Below are positions 36,608 to 48,500 of a DNA stretch of 64,000 nucleotides, one piece after another. Position 1 is the stretch's first letter, and every line of letters starts with the position of its first letter. The stretch spans positions 1 through 64,000 of the forward strand of contig NZ_JACJQN010000024.1 in assembly GCF_014696675.1 (NCBI RefSeq), written 5' to 3'. Below the pieces are notes generated by a model, which was not told the origin of the DNA, searched no databases, and was given only the letters and a program-made list of their open reading frames with translations. Both the position numbers and the translations under genes were made by a program. Source of the DNA: Phormidium tenue FACHB-1052. Its GTDB lineage: Bacteria; Cyanobacteriota; Cyanobacteriia; Phormidesmidales; Phormidesmidaceae.

Positions 36608-36988
36608 TCACTTTTGAAATTTCAACTGAGAGCGCGTGAACCAGACAAAAGCCAGCGCTATAAATCCGGGAATGGTTTGCAAGGCGAGAGTTGTCCACTT
36701 CAAAGTGAATGCACCAAAGATACCAGCAATAATGACACAAACCAGGAAGAAGACTCGGAGTTGCACAGTATTGCTTTTGGCAAAAGCTGCCCAAATGAGT
36801 CCAGCAGCAATGAAGCCATTGTATAAACCCGCATTTTGAACAATCGGGGCAACCTGGTTTGCCACATCAGTAGTAAAATCGAGCCTTTGATAAACTACTG
36901 GGTTCTTCCAGAAGAGCATCTCTACGATGGAAACGAGAACATGGATGGCACCAACAATGAAAACTGTAACCGTTGCAGCATTTAGCAT
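36608..36988 (-). CDS. DUF1304 family membrane protein
   Basis: A 126-residue protein with four hydrophobic helices (about 4-25, 50-70, 76-95, 100-120). The family features WKNPVVYQRLDF, LYNGFIAAGLIWA and a GAFTLKW...LALQTIPGFIAL end are clear. AAAGGAG ends 9 nt before the ATG. DUF1304 proteins are small inner-membrane proteins of unknown function. It is 123 bp downstream of the giant gene and in the same orientation, so it may belong to the same transcript. Confidence 0.85.
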   Translation of the reverse strand: MLNAATVTVFIVGAIHVLVSIVEMLFWKNPVVYQRLDFTTDVANQVAPIVQNAGLYNGFIAAGLIWAAFAKSNTVQLRVFFLVCVIIAGIFGAFTLKWTTLALQTIPGFIALAFVWFTRSQLKFQK

Positions 36989-37111
36989 TTTGAAATATCT
37001 CCTTTCTGAAAACTGGTCTAACTTCGACGAATAGTTTTATTTCCTGCACTCTCCATTGGTTAATGGGCCAACGGGCAATCATCTTGGTGGAGACAGACAC
37101 TAATGTGAGAA

Positions 37112-40100
37112 TTAAGTAGACTGACCCTGATCAATCCATTCATCAATCCAATGGGTTGATCCGGATTGAGTAATCTTTTGGATGCCATAGTTATAGTCAT
37201 GGTCGGGCTTTTCCTCATGGTCGGGATTTTCTCGTTTGGACTTTACTCGCACTGTGTCAGTCCATTGAAAGAGTGCTCGTCGGCGAACAATTTCCGTCCG
37301 CAAATCGTCAGGTTGCACTAGATCAACGATCGTAGGTGCTGCCCCCCATGCAAAACGCGCACACTCCACCACTGGTTTCTCGTTGAGAGTATGTTTCTTC
37401 AGCAATGCATAAGCAGCTTGCGGCAAAGGAATAACAGGCTCTGCTACAACATCCACGGTTAAAACAAGTATCTTTTCGGGCACAAAAATTTTCTTATTGT
37501 CAAGGACATATTCTGATTTTTTTAAGCTCAGTTTGATCAACAATTTATCCCCTGGAATAAGTTGAGAAGGGATTGAGGAGGATTGATCCTCAGACGAGCG
37601 CATCACAAACTGCGAGAGTTGCAATTGTAGTAATTGCTTCACTTTCAGGCGAACTGGTTCTATTAGAGGCACTTTGTTGCCATTCTTATCTAGCTTGCTG
37701 AAACTTAACTCGGCTGTTAATGGGAGTGAAGGTTCATCCGTAGTGGTTGCTTCTAAATCTTCATCGCGAGGTTCTGAGTAACACATCAGTGCCATAACTC
37801 CATCTGGGTTATAAGCCTTACGATCAGCCGCTAGAATCAGCGTATGTGGCTCAGGAGACTTCTCGCCTCCTCCTACCGTTTTCTCAACTTCCACTAAGGT
37901 GCTAGCACGAGCCGTAGATGAACTAAGGCGGCGGTTATACTCCGGATCTTCAAAGCAAATAAATCTCGGTTGCAAGGGTAGAGGTTGGCGACGGCGATCG
38001 CTTAACCGTAGCAAGAATGTCAAGCTCTGGTAAAAACCAGACTCATCCAGAGGGCTTCCAGGTGGGTAAACTCGTATCGTGGCAGTAAAGGATAAGCCAA
38101 CTGGACGGCTTAGAAAGCGTCGCAAGTCTTCCTTCTCTACTCTATCGTCTGGTAATTTGAACTGAACCTTAGAATTTTGCTCAGGGACTTGACCAGGTTC
38201 AATCTGGCTGTAGAAAAACTGCGTTGCGCCATCACTCAAAACTAAGTTACGGATATTCCAACCTGATACGCTCGGCTGAGAATCTGATTGGGCTTGAAGT
38301 TCAAACGTCAGTGTTCCATCCCAATCAACCGGAATTGCGCCAAATTCATGGGTTAATACCACTCTTAAACCTAAAGCTACTTGGGTAGAAGTCGCAGCGA
38401 TGAATGCAGTGGCGAATGGAGCAGGCTCAATTGACAAATCCTTTGTTGGTTCAAAGTAACTAGCCCACGTTCGCAATGCTTGATCCCGATCGTCGTTAGG
38501 AGGTAAAACAACAGGTCTGGGCACCCGATGCTGCACTGGCAGACTGCCAGAAGTCAGAATGTTTGTGCGGTTGTCTAGAAAGCTTTGGCGCAGAAGTTGA
38601 CTACGCATTGCTAGAAAAACCCCAGCTCTACTACCTAACAGCAGCATGGCAAAAGAGCCAGGTAGAATTGGCTGCCATAGGTTTTCTCCAGGTTGACTTG
38701 TTGTTCTGGAGGGATTTTCAGTGGAATCTTGAAGCGCAGTTTCTAGAGCTGACTGATCTGGCAACGGCAAATCAGGCAGCACTGGCAGTAAACTCTTAAT
38801 TGCCGGGGCACGGAATGAAGGAGGTAAACCAGCCGCATTCGGACGAAATTGAACCGATTGCTGCACCGCCTGCCACCATAGAACTGAAGGAACTAAGGAA
38901 TTGTCAGCAGGAGTAGCCCCAATTACAGCCGCCTCTGCTTCGGTATAACGGACAGCAATGCGAAGGGCACTTAATCCCCAAGGAATAGGCTGTGGCTTGG
39001 ATTGAGAATAAACTGGTTGAACCCCACAGATTTGTGGAGGAGCCAGTTCAAAATTGTGTAACGCATCAGAAACGATCGCTTGAGCATTATACTGCCCGTC
39101 ACGAAATCGAAGCTGGGTCGGTTCAGCCCGCAGTGCAAACATTTGTCGTTTTAGTGCAAACTTTGACTCTAGTTCCCCTAAGACCTTAAAGGCGTAGGTA
39201 GTCGTTAATGGAGCCGTCGTTAGTGGAGTTATTATGCTGGTGTCAGCATCAGCAAGGCTAATTTCCTCATTCAGCCGTCGCAGTCGCAGAACTGCAATTG
39301 GTGACTCCGGACAAAGTAGGGCATAGGTTTCTTTTGCCCATCGCTCGATTTGTTGTGTGATCGTTTCTTCTGCCTGGTATATGTCAAAACGATCGCTTCT
39401 CTCCCACACTGAGTAAAGAAGCTGTCCTTCTGTCCTAATCTCGTAATTAATACCAACCGTATCAATTTGTTGCCGTTTGACCTCAACGACCGTTTCATCT
39501 TGAATGACTGGAGCTTGAGAGCCTGATGTCTGATTGGCGCTTGTCGCTTTGATAATGACACCCGGCAATATCGATTGTGCTGAACCTTGTCCGGTATCAT
39601 CCTGTAAATTGAACCGATCGCTTTCTGTTCGAGAGACTTGTTGTTTTTGCAATTCCCAAGTGTAGGTTGTTACGTATTTGAGACTGCCAGTGGCAAGATC
39701 AAAGCAGACTAACTCTGCGGTAATGAGCTTGAGTTCGCGTCTCAGGCCGGCGGGTTGAAACGCCAAACTTAAATAGGGGCTAACTGCTAAACTCACAGGC
39801 ACAGGATTAAGTTTATCTTTAACCTTAAGTTTATCTTCAACCTTAAGTTGCGCCGGAATAGCGGTTGCTGCACTAAAGTAGAAATTGGTTTTATCTTCTA
39901 CAGCCTCAAATGCTTGCCGGAGTAGCAACCCTATAACAGCCCAACCATAGGGAATATCACTTAATTGCAAAGTATTACTAGACTGTAGTGTTAGCAGGCG
40001 ATCGGAACGCCACACCAACAACGAAGAGTCTACATCTACATCAGCGGAAGCAGATTGTGGCACCAGCGTGCGACGCGGATCGAAGGCTTGCTTGAGCGAT

Positions 40101-43100
40101 GAAGGACGACTACTACGACCGGGAGAGTCAACCAAGGAAGCCGTTACACTTTGAAGGGGTGGATTAGATCGCTTTTCATTACTGAGGAGTTGAGATGCAG
40201 AATCACTCAACGGATTTTGTAACCGAAACCAACTCTCGCGGAGTGAAAGCGGATCTAAACGAGACCAGCGACTGCAAGCGAGGGTATCAAAACCAGAAAA
40301 GCTTATCCGTTGTGGCTCCTCACCAGCAGCCCAATGTGTCAATCCTAAGGAAAGTTCTGGTAGCGGCCTGTTTTGCGATCGCGATCGCAACAGCGTCAGA
40401 ATTGGATCGATTTGCAAGAGACTTTGTCCTTGAGCCGCTTGAGTCTCTAAACCATCAGCGGGCGATTGCTGTAATCGACCAAAAAATGGGGTGATGATAA
40501 GTAACCAGTCTGGCGAAACCGGATCAGAGACACCAAAATCATCAGGGTCACTGAGAATGCCCATCTGGCATCCATCAGGCAAAAACTGTAGCGTTACAGA
40601 TTCGCGTTGAGGAATACTCGCTAGACGCAGCCAATGAGGGGCACTCGCTTCTACTAAGAGTGTTGTCCCTAGCTGGTCTAACTCTGAGTCCGTAAGCCGC
40701 GATCGAATAGGAGTTCCCAGATAGCCATCGGTAGCAGATGAAATATCAATTACTCCGTTTGAGGGATCCAACATCTTCTGATTGTTGTGTGATTCAAGAA
40801 AAGCCTTAAAGCCTTGAGGCGTACATAATCGCACTTCTTGAACAGCCGTCCAGCGTCGCTCATTGCTTAACGGTAATTCTGGTTGTTCATCTTGAAGCAT
40901 GACATCAACTAGCTGATGCTCTACAACAGCTAGAAATTGCCAGGGACGGTCAGAATGAATATCAAATAGGATGGCATCGGTTCCGCTTAGCGGAATCTGA
41001 GGAATCAACTGATGCTGATTCAATAGGATACGAATACTGTGGCGAGTATGGTTCAGTTGGGGATTTGGATTTGGAGATTGGGAAGTTATTGCAGGCACTA
41101 CTAAACTGAATTCGGGTTCGTCAGATTTTAGGGATAACGCCCAAGAAATCAGATTTCTAACCTCCAGAAAGCCATTGAATAAAAGTGATTCCTTCCAACT
41201 TAGTTCTGCACGATTAGACCCAGTAGTACCTTCGCCGACATAACCTACTATCAAATCTCCTGCTGAAGATGCAAATATTTGCTTGGGATCAGAGGGAGAT
41301 AAGCTAGACTGCAAAAACTCGCCCCACTTACAGGGCAACAATAGCTCTAAGCTTGCTGCTGAAACTTGAAATTGTGGAATCTGATCAACACCACCGACTA
41401 CATCAAACGCAATTACACAGTAACCGGAAGCCTGAGTGGTATCAAGGCTCATTCCTGGTAAAACTTGCGGCGGCTGCATTCCGCTAATAAGCGGAGTACA
41501 GTCTTGCCATTGAAACTGAAGGCTTTTTGTGCCAACTTCAACCAGACTGGGTTTGTCTATTGATGTGAGGGACAATGCACTAAATAAAGTTCCCTCAAGC
41601 CAGAGATTCTCTGTTGATTCATTCAAGATTGGCACTTTAAGGGTTGCTGCGAATGCAGAGGCAGATTGCCGCCCCAATCGGACAGACAAATGGGCAGACA
41701 CCCTATAGTCAGGAGGTTGTAATGTTATCCGGAGAGCTTGAAGAGCAAGTGAACCAGACTGCGTTACCTGAAACGTCAAAGTTTGAGTTGAATTTGGAGA
41801 ATTGAAGGGGAATAATAGCTCACCCTCATCTGGTTCGCTAACCTTACCACTCACTCCAAATAAAGAGAAACGCAATGCGAGGTTAGAAAAGATAAGTTGC
41901 TGATTACTCTGATCAAAGCGAACCTGCCTCCAAATCAACTGGGGAACACCCCCATTAGAATTGGACTCTGAGTCAAGATTCCACACTTGCTCTGTATCAC
42001 TCGGAAATGCCTCGGCAGCGTGCAGATCAAGGCGATCGCTCCCATCTGCCAACTTAAACGTCACCTTGACATAACTGGGAATGTGTTCCTGTTCAGATGG
42101 TATTGCTAAAGGCAGTTGTAGTCTGCCTAGAATCTGAACTTCCTGAATTTGCTGAAGATCCCGTTTCGCCGACCACAACGTCAGAGGATAGAATTCTAAT
42201 CCACAGAGATCAAGTGGTCGTCCATCTCGCTGCCATAGACGCCACTCATAACCATTTAGGTAATTGCGTTCGCGACTGAGCGCTAAGGGATCATTAGTAT
42301 CTGCTTCATCTTCTTGAGAAAAGATGTGGTGAAAATCGCTATCTTCTACATCAGGACGGGTAAAAGTCCAATCAAAGTAGTAAATTGGTTCACTGACTGA
42401 AGACCCGTTGGAAGATTCTTTAAGCTTAAAAGGTAGATCACGGAACCAAAGCGACCAGTCGTCAACTTCTGCGATTGTTCGCAGTTTTAAAGGAGTTTTC
42501 AGGGTCGTTGATATAAAGTTAGCATCCTCAGCTATTTCTTTCTGAATCAACTGCAAATTGGTTGTCACCAACTTTGCTCCCTCAGAAACCTGTGTTGGTT
42601 GCCGATACAATCCACGTTGATCAAGTTGTCCCTGTTCGTCCCCAAAAGCCAGTAAGCTACCTGCAATCAGCCGTAGCAAAGAGGGATCAGAGGTGTCTTC
42701 ACCACGATATTGCAAATTACGGTTTGCATCAGGCTGAAAGCTACCAGTGATGCCTCCAAGGGATCGATCTTCTTTTAACTCAAGTGCTGCTGAGCCACTG
42801 CCTTCCATCAATGTGAAAGAGCCGGGATATGACTCTAGCTTAAATTCTGGTGTGACTATCCACTTGTAGGGTTGTACCAAATTTTGAACAGTAACTGAAC
42901 CATTGTTCTGGCGTAAAGCCGTTACAGCATCTGCGGCGGCGAGACTTGCCTGATTAGCCAATTGCTGCCAGTGTTCTAAAGAAGTATCACGAGACAGTGG
43001 TACAGTTTCATAGTCTGTAGCTGGCTGACCAATGAAGGATAAAGTCCCTGCTTGAGGTTTATCTAATTTAAGTTTAGGTAGCTGTGCCAGAGCATTGATT

Positions 43101-45586
43101 TCGTCAGTGTAAGGTAGATCAAATCGAAACTGTAGAAACAGCTCTGGGAGGAGGCTTGTGAAAGCAGTAGAATGCTCTCGATTTGGATCAAGAATCAGTC
43201 CAGGGAGCGACAAAGATACTAGTGGTAGGTCATTGAGGTTTTTCCACTCGTTGCTTGGCTTTAATGCGGTACTACTGTCAGTTAATTTGCACCACTGAGA
43301 TGCGCCTTCACTTCCAAATTGCCAGGAGGGTGCAGGCAGAGAAGTTCCTGCGTCCTCCACAATTTCTAGCTCAAATGGCGCTAGCTGTCGGCTGGCACTG
43401 GGATAATTTGGGGGAGACTGATTTTGAGTGAGTGGTAGCGATTGAATGAAGGGTAGATAAGGGTGGTGCAACCACAGTAGGGGCAGAGCTTTGAATGACG
43501 TTTTGGGAAGAACCTTTGCATCAATGAAACCTTGTAACGCTGCACGATCGATGCTGTAAGTAAATGACCATTCGTCCAGACTTGTTGCACCTTGCCGCTT
43601 AGGATGAGGGCGTAAATTCAACTGATCAAACTGAAGGAGCATTAGAGCAGGAAAAGGATCGTCGATCTGGGGAATGCGTAGGGGTATTGATTGTAAACCT
43701 GTGACCCAATTTTCCAGATTTGGAATAGCATCCTGGATAGTCGGTTGCCCTGTAGCGAGCCAAAAGAAACCATCCAATTGCGCTTTGGTTGCGCCAATAG
43801 TCAATTCAACTGAGTCAAGGTTCAGTTGACTGTCAGTTAGATCATTGGAGATCTCAAAGTTCCAAGAACCGTTGACATAGGCAGCATCTAAGAGACTAAA
43901 GCTCCACGGTTGTTCGTGAGTATCTTGATCAGTCTGAGTTGCCGCGACCTCATTGCTAAAAATAACTGCACCTTGTAGCAATGTTTGATTCAAATTTGAA
44001 GGACGCTTACCAGTCTGACCTTGCTGATCGCTTGTTCTTGCAAGTTGGGTATCAATATAAATTTGTTCACTAAGATTGGGAATTGGTAACTGTGCCCACC
44101 CATTCTCCAGCGGCATAAATCCCCATACAACAGCAGGTGCTATTGGAATCTCTGCTTTGGAGTCATCAGCACGCTTAAACCAAACTGGCTCTGACAATCC
44201 CTGCTTCTCTCGCAATAGTTGAGGAACTTCTACAGGACTGAAGGCGAGGGTGAGCGTACTTGATCCGGCTAAGGAAAGCTCTTCCTTATTAGAGGATTGA
44301 TTGCTATCAAACTTATAACGAAGATCACATACCTGTGGACTGTGTTGACCATGAGAACCGTTCGTGGCAGACAGAATCAGTTGAAACACATCATCTGTCC
44401 GTACAGGTTCAACTAGAACTGCAACTTCTAGAAACGAAGCGGGCGATCGGCTACTACGCTTTAATGACTGGTCTGCTAGCAGTAGCTTGGCAAGAAATTG
44501 TAGTTTGATCGAGACTTCAGCGTCAAGTTGATCAACATGCCAGTAGATATTGGGAATATCTTTTTTCCCAAGCTTCAGCAAATCAAGAGTAACCCACTGA
44601 GGTTCCTTTGAACCAGGGTTTGACAGCAGCTGTTGGAGCATCTGCCAAGCCTCCTGCCACTCTGACCTTTCTTCATACGTCATGCGTAGAGCATCGGGAA
44701 AAAGTTGACCTTTCGTAAACTGCTCTAGACCTTCACTGAAGATTGGTAAAAACTGAAAAGGTACATTCCGTCGATTATCTTTGCCTTGTAACCAGGGAAT
44801 CTCGACTGAACCAAATATGTTTAATCCACTGCTTCCTGCACTCACAGCACTGAGCAAACGAGCTAGATTCTTCTGATCAGGTTGAGATAAATTGCTAACT
44901 TGAGGGACACGATTTTGCAAATGGTCAGGTTCTTGACGTAATCCTAGAATGTCATAAAGGCGTTGCTGGGCATTAGTATCAGGAACTAACCCTTTTACCA
45001 GGTGAATTTCACCATTTGTGCAGGTGAAGGCAGGTGCTCCCGTAGCGGTCCATGCTTCCGGGTCAGATTCTAGTACAAGTAGAGAGAATTCACCATTTTG
45101 TTGATTCTCGATTAAAGCATCCAGCTTTGGAAAATCCGGAAAAGAGGTAGTTGGAATTCGGAGTATCCAACCAGGCTTAATCAAATCTTTATCAGAAATA
45201 ATGTCTCGATTGCCATCGAAAATCTTTTTATTCTGGCCTCGATCACCATAAAATTTCTCAGCAATGTCAGCTAACGATTCAACCTCTTCCCCTGACGATA
45301 TTTTCCGGGTTTTTACTGTATAAGCGACCCATTCTCGCACCCACTTCAGGTTCGCATCACCTAAGTTAATTTCCATCTGGGTTACGAAGCACAGTGCTTC
45401 TATGGTGCCTGAAAGATAAAGATTGTTGTGACCAATGGCTGATCGAGCAAAATTCTCGATTAGTAAGTTCCGGAATGCAAACTGTTCAGTGCTTGCACTC
45501 GGTCCACGCAATCGAATGAGCTTTGCATCCGCCTGCCAAAAAGGACCTTTGATCTTAATATTAGGCAACCCAGGAATAGTAGTCAT
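37112..45586 (-). CDS. Giant beta-rich protein 2 with a LysM-like domain (2,824 residues)
   Basis: I do not recognise the family. The N-terminus (IKGPFWQADAKLIRLRGPSA) has no signal peptide. A LysM-like domain lies at about 85-143 (SLADIAEKFYGDRGQNKKIF, DLIKPGWILRIP), of the kind seen in phage-tail and injection-system baseplate proteins and in wall-binding proteins. The rest is long alternating hydrophobic and polar sequence with many strand-like segments and no membrane helix or recognisable enzyme motif. Near the end, Lys/Pro-rich segments precede a charged tail. The start overlaps the stop of giant 1 (ATGA), so translation is coupled. The complete absence of stops over 8.5 kb indicates selection. 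A structural or binding role is inferred. Confidence 0.75.
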   Translation of the reverse strand: MTTIPGLPNIKIKGPFWQADAKLIRLRGPSASTEQFAFRNLLIENFARSAIGHNNLYLSGTIEALCFVTQMEINLGDANLKWVREWVAYTVKTRKISSGEEVESLADIAEKFYGDRGQNKKIFDGNRDIISDKDLIKPGWILRIPTTSFPDFPKLDALIENQQNGEFSLLVLESDPEAWTATGAPAFTCTNGEIHLVKGLVPDTNAQQRLYDILGLRQEPDHLQNRVPQVSNLSQPDQKNLARLLSAVSAGSSGLNIFGSVEIPWLQGKDNRRNVPFQFLPIFSEGLEQFTKGQLFPDALRMTYEERSEWQEAWQMLQQLLSNPGSKEPQWVTLDLLKLGKKDIPNIYWHVDQLDAEVSIKLQFLAKLLLADQSLKRSSRSPASFLEVAVLVEPVRTDDVFQLILSATNGSHGQHSPQVCDLRYKFDSNQSSNKEELSLAGSSTLTLAFSPVEVPQLLREKQGLSEPVWFKRADDSKAEIPIAPAVVWGFMPLENGWAQLPIPNLSEQIYIDTQLARTSDQQGQTGKRPSNLNQTLLQGAVIFSNEVAATQTDQDTHEQPWSFSLLDAAYVNGSWNFEISNDLTDSQLNLDSVELTIGATKAQLDGFFWLATGQPTIQDAIPNLENWVTGLQSIPLRIPQIDDPFPALMLLQFDQLNLRPHPKRQGATSLDEWSFTYSIDRAALQGFIDAKVLPKTSFKALPLLWLHHPYLPFIQSLPLTQNQSPPNYPSASRQLAPFELEIVEDAGTSLPAPSWQFGSEGASQWCKLTDSSTALKPSNEWKNLNDLPLVSLSLPGLILDPNREHSTAFTSLLPELFLQFRFDLPYTDEINALAQLPKLKLDKPQAGTLSFIGQPATDYETVPLSRDTSLEHWQQLANQASLAAADAVTALRQNNGSVTVQNLVQPYKWIVTPEFKLESYPGSFTLMEGSGSAALELKEDRSLGGITGSFQPDANRNLQYRGEDTSDPSLLRLIAGSLLAFGDEQGQLDQRGLYRQPTQVSEGAKLVTTNLQLIQKEIAEDANFISTTLKTPLKLRTIAEVDDWSLWFRDLPFKLKESSNGSSVSEPIYYFDWTFTRPDVEDSDFHHIFSQEDEADTNDPLALSRERNYLNGYEWRLWQRDGRPLDLCGLEFYPLTLWSAKRDLQQIQEVQILGRLQLPLAIPSEQEHIPSYVKVTFKLADGSDRLDLHAAEAFPSDTEQVWNLDSESNSNGGVPQLIWRQVRFDQSNQQLIFSNLALRFSLFGVSGKVSEPDEGELLFPFNSPNSTQTLTFQVTQSGSLALQALRITLQPPDYRVSAHLSVRLGRQSASAFAATLKVPILNESTENLWLEGTLFSALSLTSIDKPSLVEVGTKSLQFQWQDCTPLISGMQPPQVLPGMSLDTTQASGYCVIAFDVVGGVDQIPQFQVSAASLELLLPCKWGEFLQSSLSPSDPKQIFASSAGDLIVGYVGEGTTGSNRAELSWKESLLFNGFLEVRNLISWALSLKSDEPEFSLVVPAITSQSPNPNPQLNHTRHSIRILLNQHQLIPQIPLSGTDAILFDIHSDRPWQFLAVVEHQLVDVMLQDEQPELPLSNERRWTAVQEVRLCTPQGFKAFLESHNNQKMLDPSNGVIDISSATDGYLGTPIRSRLTDSELDQLGTTLLVEASAPHWLRLASIPQRESVTLQFLPDGCQMGILSDPDDFGVSDPVSPDWLLIITPFFGRLQQSPADGLETQAAQGQSLLQIDPILTLLRSRSQNRPLPELSLGLTHWAAGEEPQRISFSGFDTLACSRWSRLDPLSLRESWFRLQNPLSDSASQLLSNEKRSNPPLQSVTASLVDSPGRSSRPSSLKQAFDPRRTLVPQSASADVDVDSSLLVWRSDRLLTLQSSNTLQLSDIPYGWAVIGLLLRQAFEAVEDKTNFYFSAATAIPAQLKVEDKLKVKDKLNPVPVSLAVSPYLSLAFQPAGLRRELKLITAELVCFDLATGSLKYVTTYTWELQKQQVSRTESDRFNLQDDTGQGSAQSILPGVIIKATSANQTSGSQAPVIQDETVVEVKRQQIDTVGINYEIRTEGQLLYSVWERSDRFDIYQAEETITQQIERWAKETYALLCPESPIAVLRLRRLNEEISLADADTSIITPLTTAPLTTTYAFKVLGELESKFALKRQMFALRAEPTQLRFRDGQYNAQAIVSDALHNFELAPPQICGVQPVYSQSKPQPIPWGLSALRIAVRYTEAEAAVIGATPADNSLVPSVLWWQAVQQSVQFRPNAAGLPPSFRAPAIKSLLPVLPDLPLPDQSALETALQDSTENPSRTTSQPGENLWQPILPGSFAMLLLGSRAGVFLAMRSQLLRQSFLDNRTNILTSGSLPVQHRVPRPVVLPPNDDRDQALRTWASYFEPTKDLSIEPAPFATAFIAATSTQVALGLRVVLTHEFGAIPVDWDGTLTFELQAQSDSQPSVSGWNIRNLVLSDGATQFFYSQIEPGQVPEQNSKVQFKLPDDRVEKEDLRRFLSRPVGLSFTATIRVYPPGSPLDESGFYQSLTFLLRLSDRRRQPLPLQPRFICFEDPEYNRRLSSSTARASTLVEVEKTVGGGEKSPEPHTLILAADRKAYNPDGVMALMCYSEPRDEDLEATTTDEPSLPLTAELSFSKLDKNGNKVPLIEPVRLKVKQLLQLQLSQFVMRSSEDQSSSIPSQLIPGDKLLIKLSLKKSEYVLDNKKIFVPEKILVLTVDVVAEPVIPLPQAAYALLKKHTLNEKPVVECARFAWGAAPTIVDLVQPDDLRTEIVRRRALFQWTDTVRVKSKRENPDHEEKPDHDYNYGIQKITQSGSTHWIDEWIDQGQST

Positions 45587-48500
45587 GGCAATGGCATAAG
45601 TAGGGGTTCAAGGGGAATTAACGGACTAGGAGCAGCACTACCGCGTCGGGTTCTTAAGTACAATGCACGACCATTTAATCCTCGATTAAGGGCGGTGGTA
45701 TAGAGGCGGCGAAGCGCCAAGCGATCGCGCTTATCTGGGTAGAGCGTTTGTAAACTTGCTAAATCAGTTAGTGTCATTAAACCCTGAAAACGAATTAGAG
45801 CGTTTGCAATTAACAGTTCATCTGGTAAATCCGCAGCAGCAGTTTCTAGTAAGCCGGTGACAGATAGCTGAGTTGGTTGGATTATTGGTAGCAAGACCTC
45901 TGTAACGGCGGCAGTATCCCGGTTGTCGCCGGCCCGCTCAATTAGAGCGTCAATCGCTGCCTTAAATTTAGCATCAAGCGCTTGAGACTCCACTTTGAGA
46001 TTGCGTAGTGCTAACTTTTCAACATTGTTGGGAGTCGCACCATGCCAACGCAGAGCTTGTAAGCTGATTTCAAGACGTTCTCTAAGCGCATCGGGTAAAT
46101 CTTGCTGAGTGGGGCGCGGTGGAGGAGTGATATCTGATAGCATTTTGAGGGCATTTTGCAATAATGCAGATCCAGCTCTTGCCTTAATCTGCTGTCTGAC
46201 TACTTCTGTCATGCCGCCTTCCCAAACTAGAATACTGTTTGGTGCATCAATAGTTTGGACTCGTTGTTTAAGATGATCGGGCAAACCACTCAAGGCTGAA
46301 TCAGGAAGAGTAATAGAAATGGGTGCCTCGCTCATCCAATCAGCCGCGATCGCCTGTAAAGCTTTTCTATCCTGTTCTTGCTCTTGTGCTGTTCCATTAG
46401 CAATGCCAACAATTTTCTCAACTTCGTTGATTGTCAAGTCATTCTTAATTTTGAGAGTGCTTAAGGTTGAGTTAAGGAGTTTTTGTTTGAGTGCTGCATC
46501 AGCGTTGCTGAGTTGATTCAAGTCGTAGGTGCATTTTAGGGATTGCTCTGTTACCTGCTCTAGAGTAATGGTGAGATAGTAATCCTCCGGGGGTGTTGTA
46601 GGAGCTTGTTTAGCTGTAATGTTGAGTAGTAGACGCTGTCCAAGTTGCCGATGCTGAAAATCAGATTTATCAGATGCGGATGATTGAGTTTTGCGATCGC
46701 AGAAAACTTCTCCCTGAACTTCAACATTGCCACTAAAGAGTTCAACAAATTGGTAAACTACGTCTAGATCTGGTAATGAGCTATAGTAACGACCTTCACC
46801 TGAAGCATTTGCCGGATCTTCTACAGCCCATCGCCCTTTTGCTGCTGGTGGTAAACTGTCCCACAAGCGTTGCAGCGGCAATTTTACTTGTCGGGTTCGT
46901 AGGTTAGAAAGTGAATCGTTGTCAATTGCGCTGAGAGATGCACCGATCGGTGAGGGGGCTTGATACTCGAAATCACGCTGAGTAATTTTGTTTATTGCTG
47001 AGACAGTCGTGCTGCTTTGAGCAATCAGCAGTAAGCGATGTTCATAGTAGAAGGGTAAGCCCTGCCATTGCAATACCACAGCACCCTGTTGAAAATCTCC
47101 AATTCGAGCAGGTAAGTCTAGGCTCAGGCGTTCTTCCTGAGTAGACCTAACCTCCACCGGACGAGCAGGGTACTCTTGCGGAATGGCAATCTCCCGTTCG
47201 GGATAAGTTTGAACTGGCTGAATAACGGGACGTTTACCAAAGACTTCCTCTAGATCGTCAGACAATTCTCGGTCTGAGAATCGACGTAACAGAGTAAATG
47301 CGATTTGCCGGAACGAGAGATGACGCACTAGGGTTTGATTGCGTTCACTGAGAGATTGTTCTAAATGGCGTGCAATGATCACTTCCCAGGTTGTACCAGG
47401 AACAACGGATTGCCCTTCTGGCACAACAGGATCTAACCGCCTGGAGGACAGTACCAGAGGCATGGAGATCGGCTCAGTTCGATGTAAAACAATATCTAAA
47501 CCTCCAACCTTTGGTATTGGTAACGAACGTTCTGGAAATAGTGCTTCAGAGAAAAGTGCAAATGATTGACGTAGGCTGTCTAGGAGTAAATCGTAGCGAC
47601 CATAAGGATGAGCAAAATAGCGATATGCATGGGCATAACGATCTTCAATCAGTTCATCATACGTAATGCGTCCACCATCATCTGGGGCAGCATAAGTGGG
47701 AGAGCCAGTTTTAGGATAAGCCGTTGCAACCCAGGGTTTATCTAATGTCGTTACTTCAGTTTGATTGATGTCCCCGCAAAAATCGAAGAATCGTTGCGAC
47801 CAGCCCAGGAAGTCCTCCTGTAGGAACTGCTTTAGCCCTGCTTCATCAGTGGGGATCGCAATTTTGAATTGTTTTGGGTCAAGATCGGGGTCATTACTGT
47901 TAAGCGATTCAATATAGTTTTTGAATCGCTGCCATTGCTGGCTTGTATCAGATAGCCCTTCAGTATCAGGAACAGGTGGTTGTGAGAAAGCATTGGCCAA
48001 GTTGTCAGGACTTGTAGCAAAATAAGCGGTACGCGCATCCGTCACAAGAATCTTGTGAGTCATCACTGATTCACTGGGCAAATTGGACAGATTCAGATCT
48101 GGCTCTGTCGCTAAATTCGTAAGTGCCTCATTTGCTTTCTCTGATTGATCATACGTAAACTTGATAATCCTAAATTTCGGAAGTTCCTTGGGGCCTGAGA
48201 GAATTTCGCTCCGCAGTAGTAGATTGGCAACACCAGATGGTGGCAGTGTTACCTTGAAATCAACCTTAGTTTTATCCGCAGAAGACTCCTGCTGGCCATT
48301 TGCCGAGTCAGCTTGATTAATTAAGCTCCAACGACCTGCCAATTCAATTTCAACATCAATTTGGCTGCCTGCAAAACCACGAATCATAATGGTGCTGTAC
48401 TGCAATCGCTGCTTAGGATAGGGTCTGAGGCTGAGTTGAACGATCGCCAACAATGCAGTTGGATTTGCTCCTGTAGACTGAAGTTCTACACTTCGACCTG

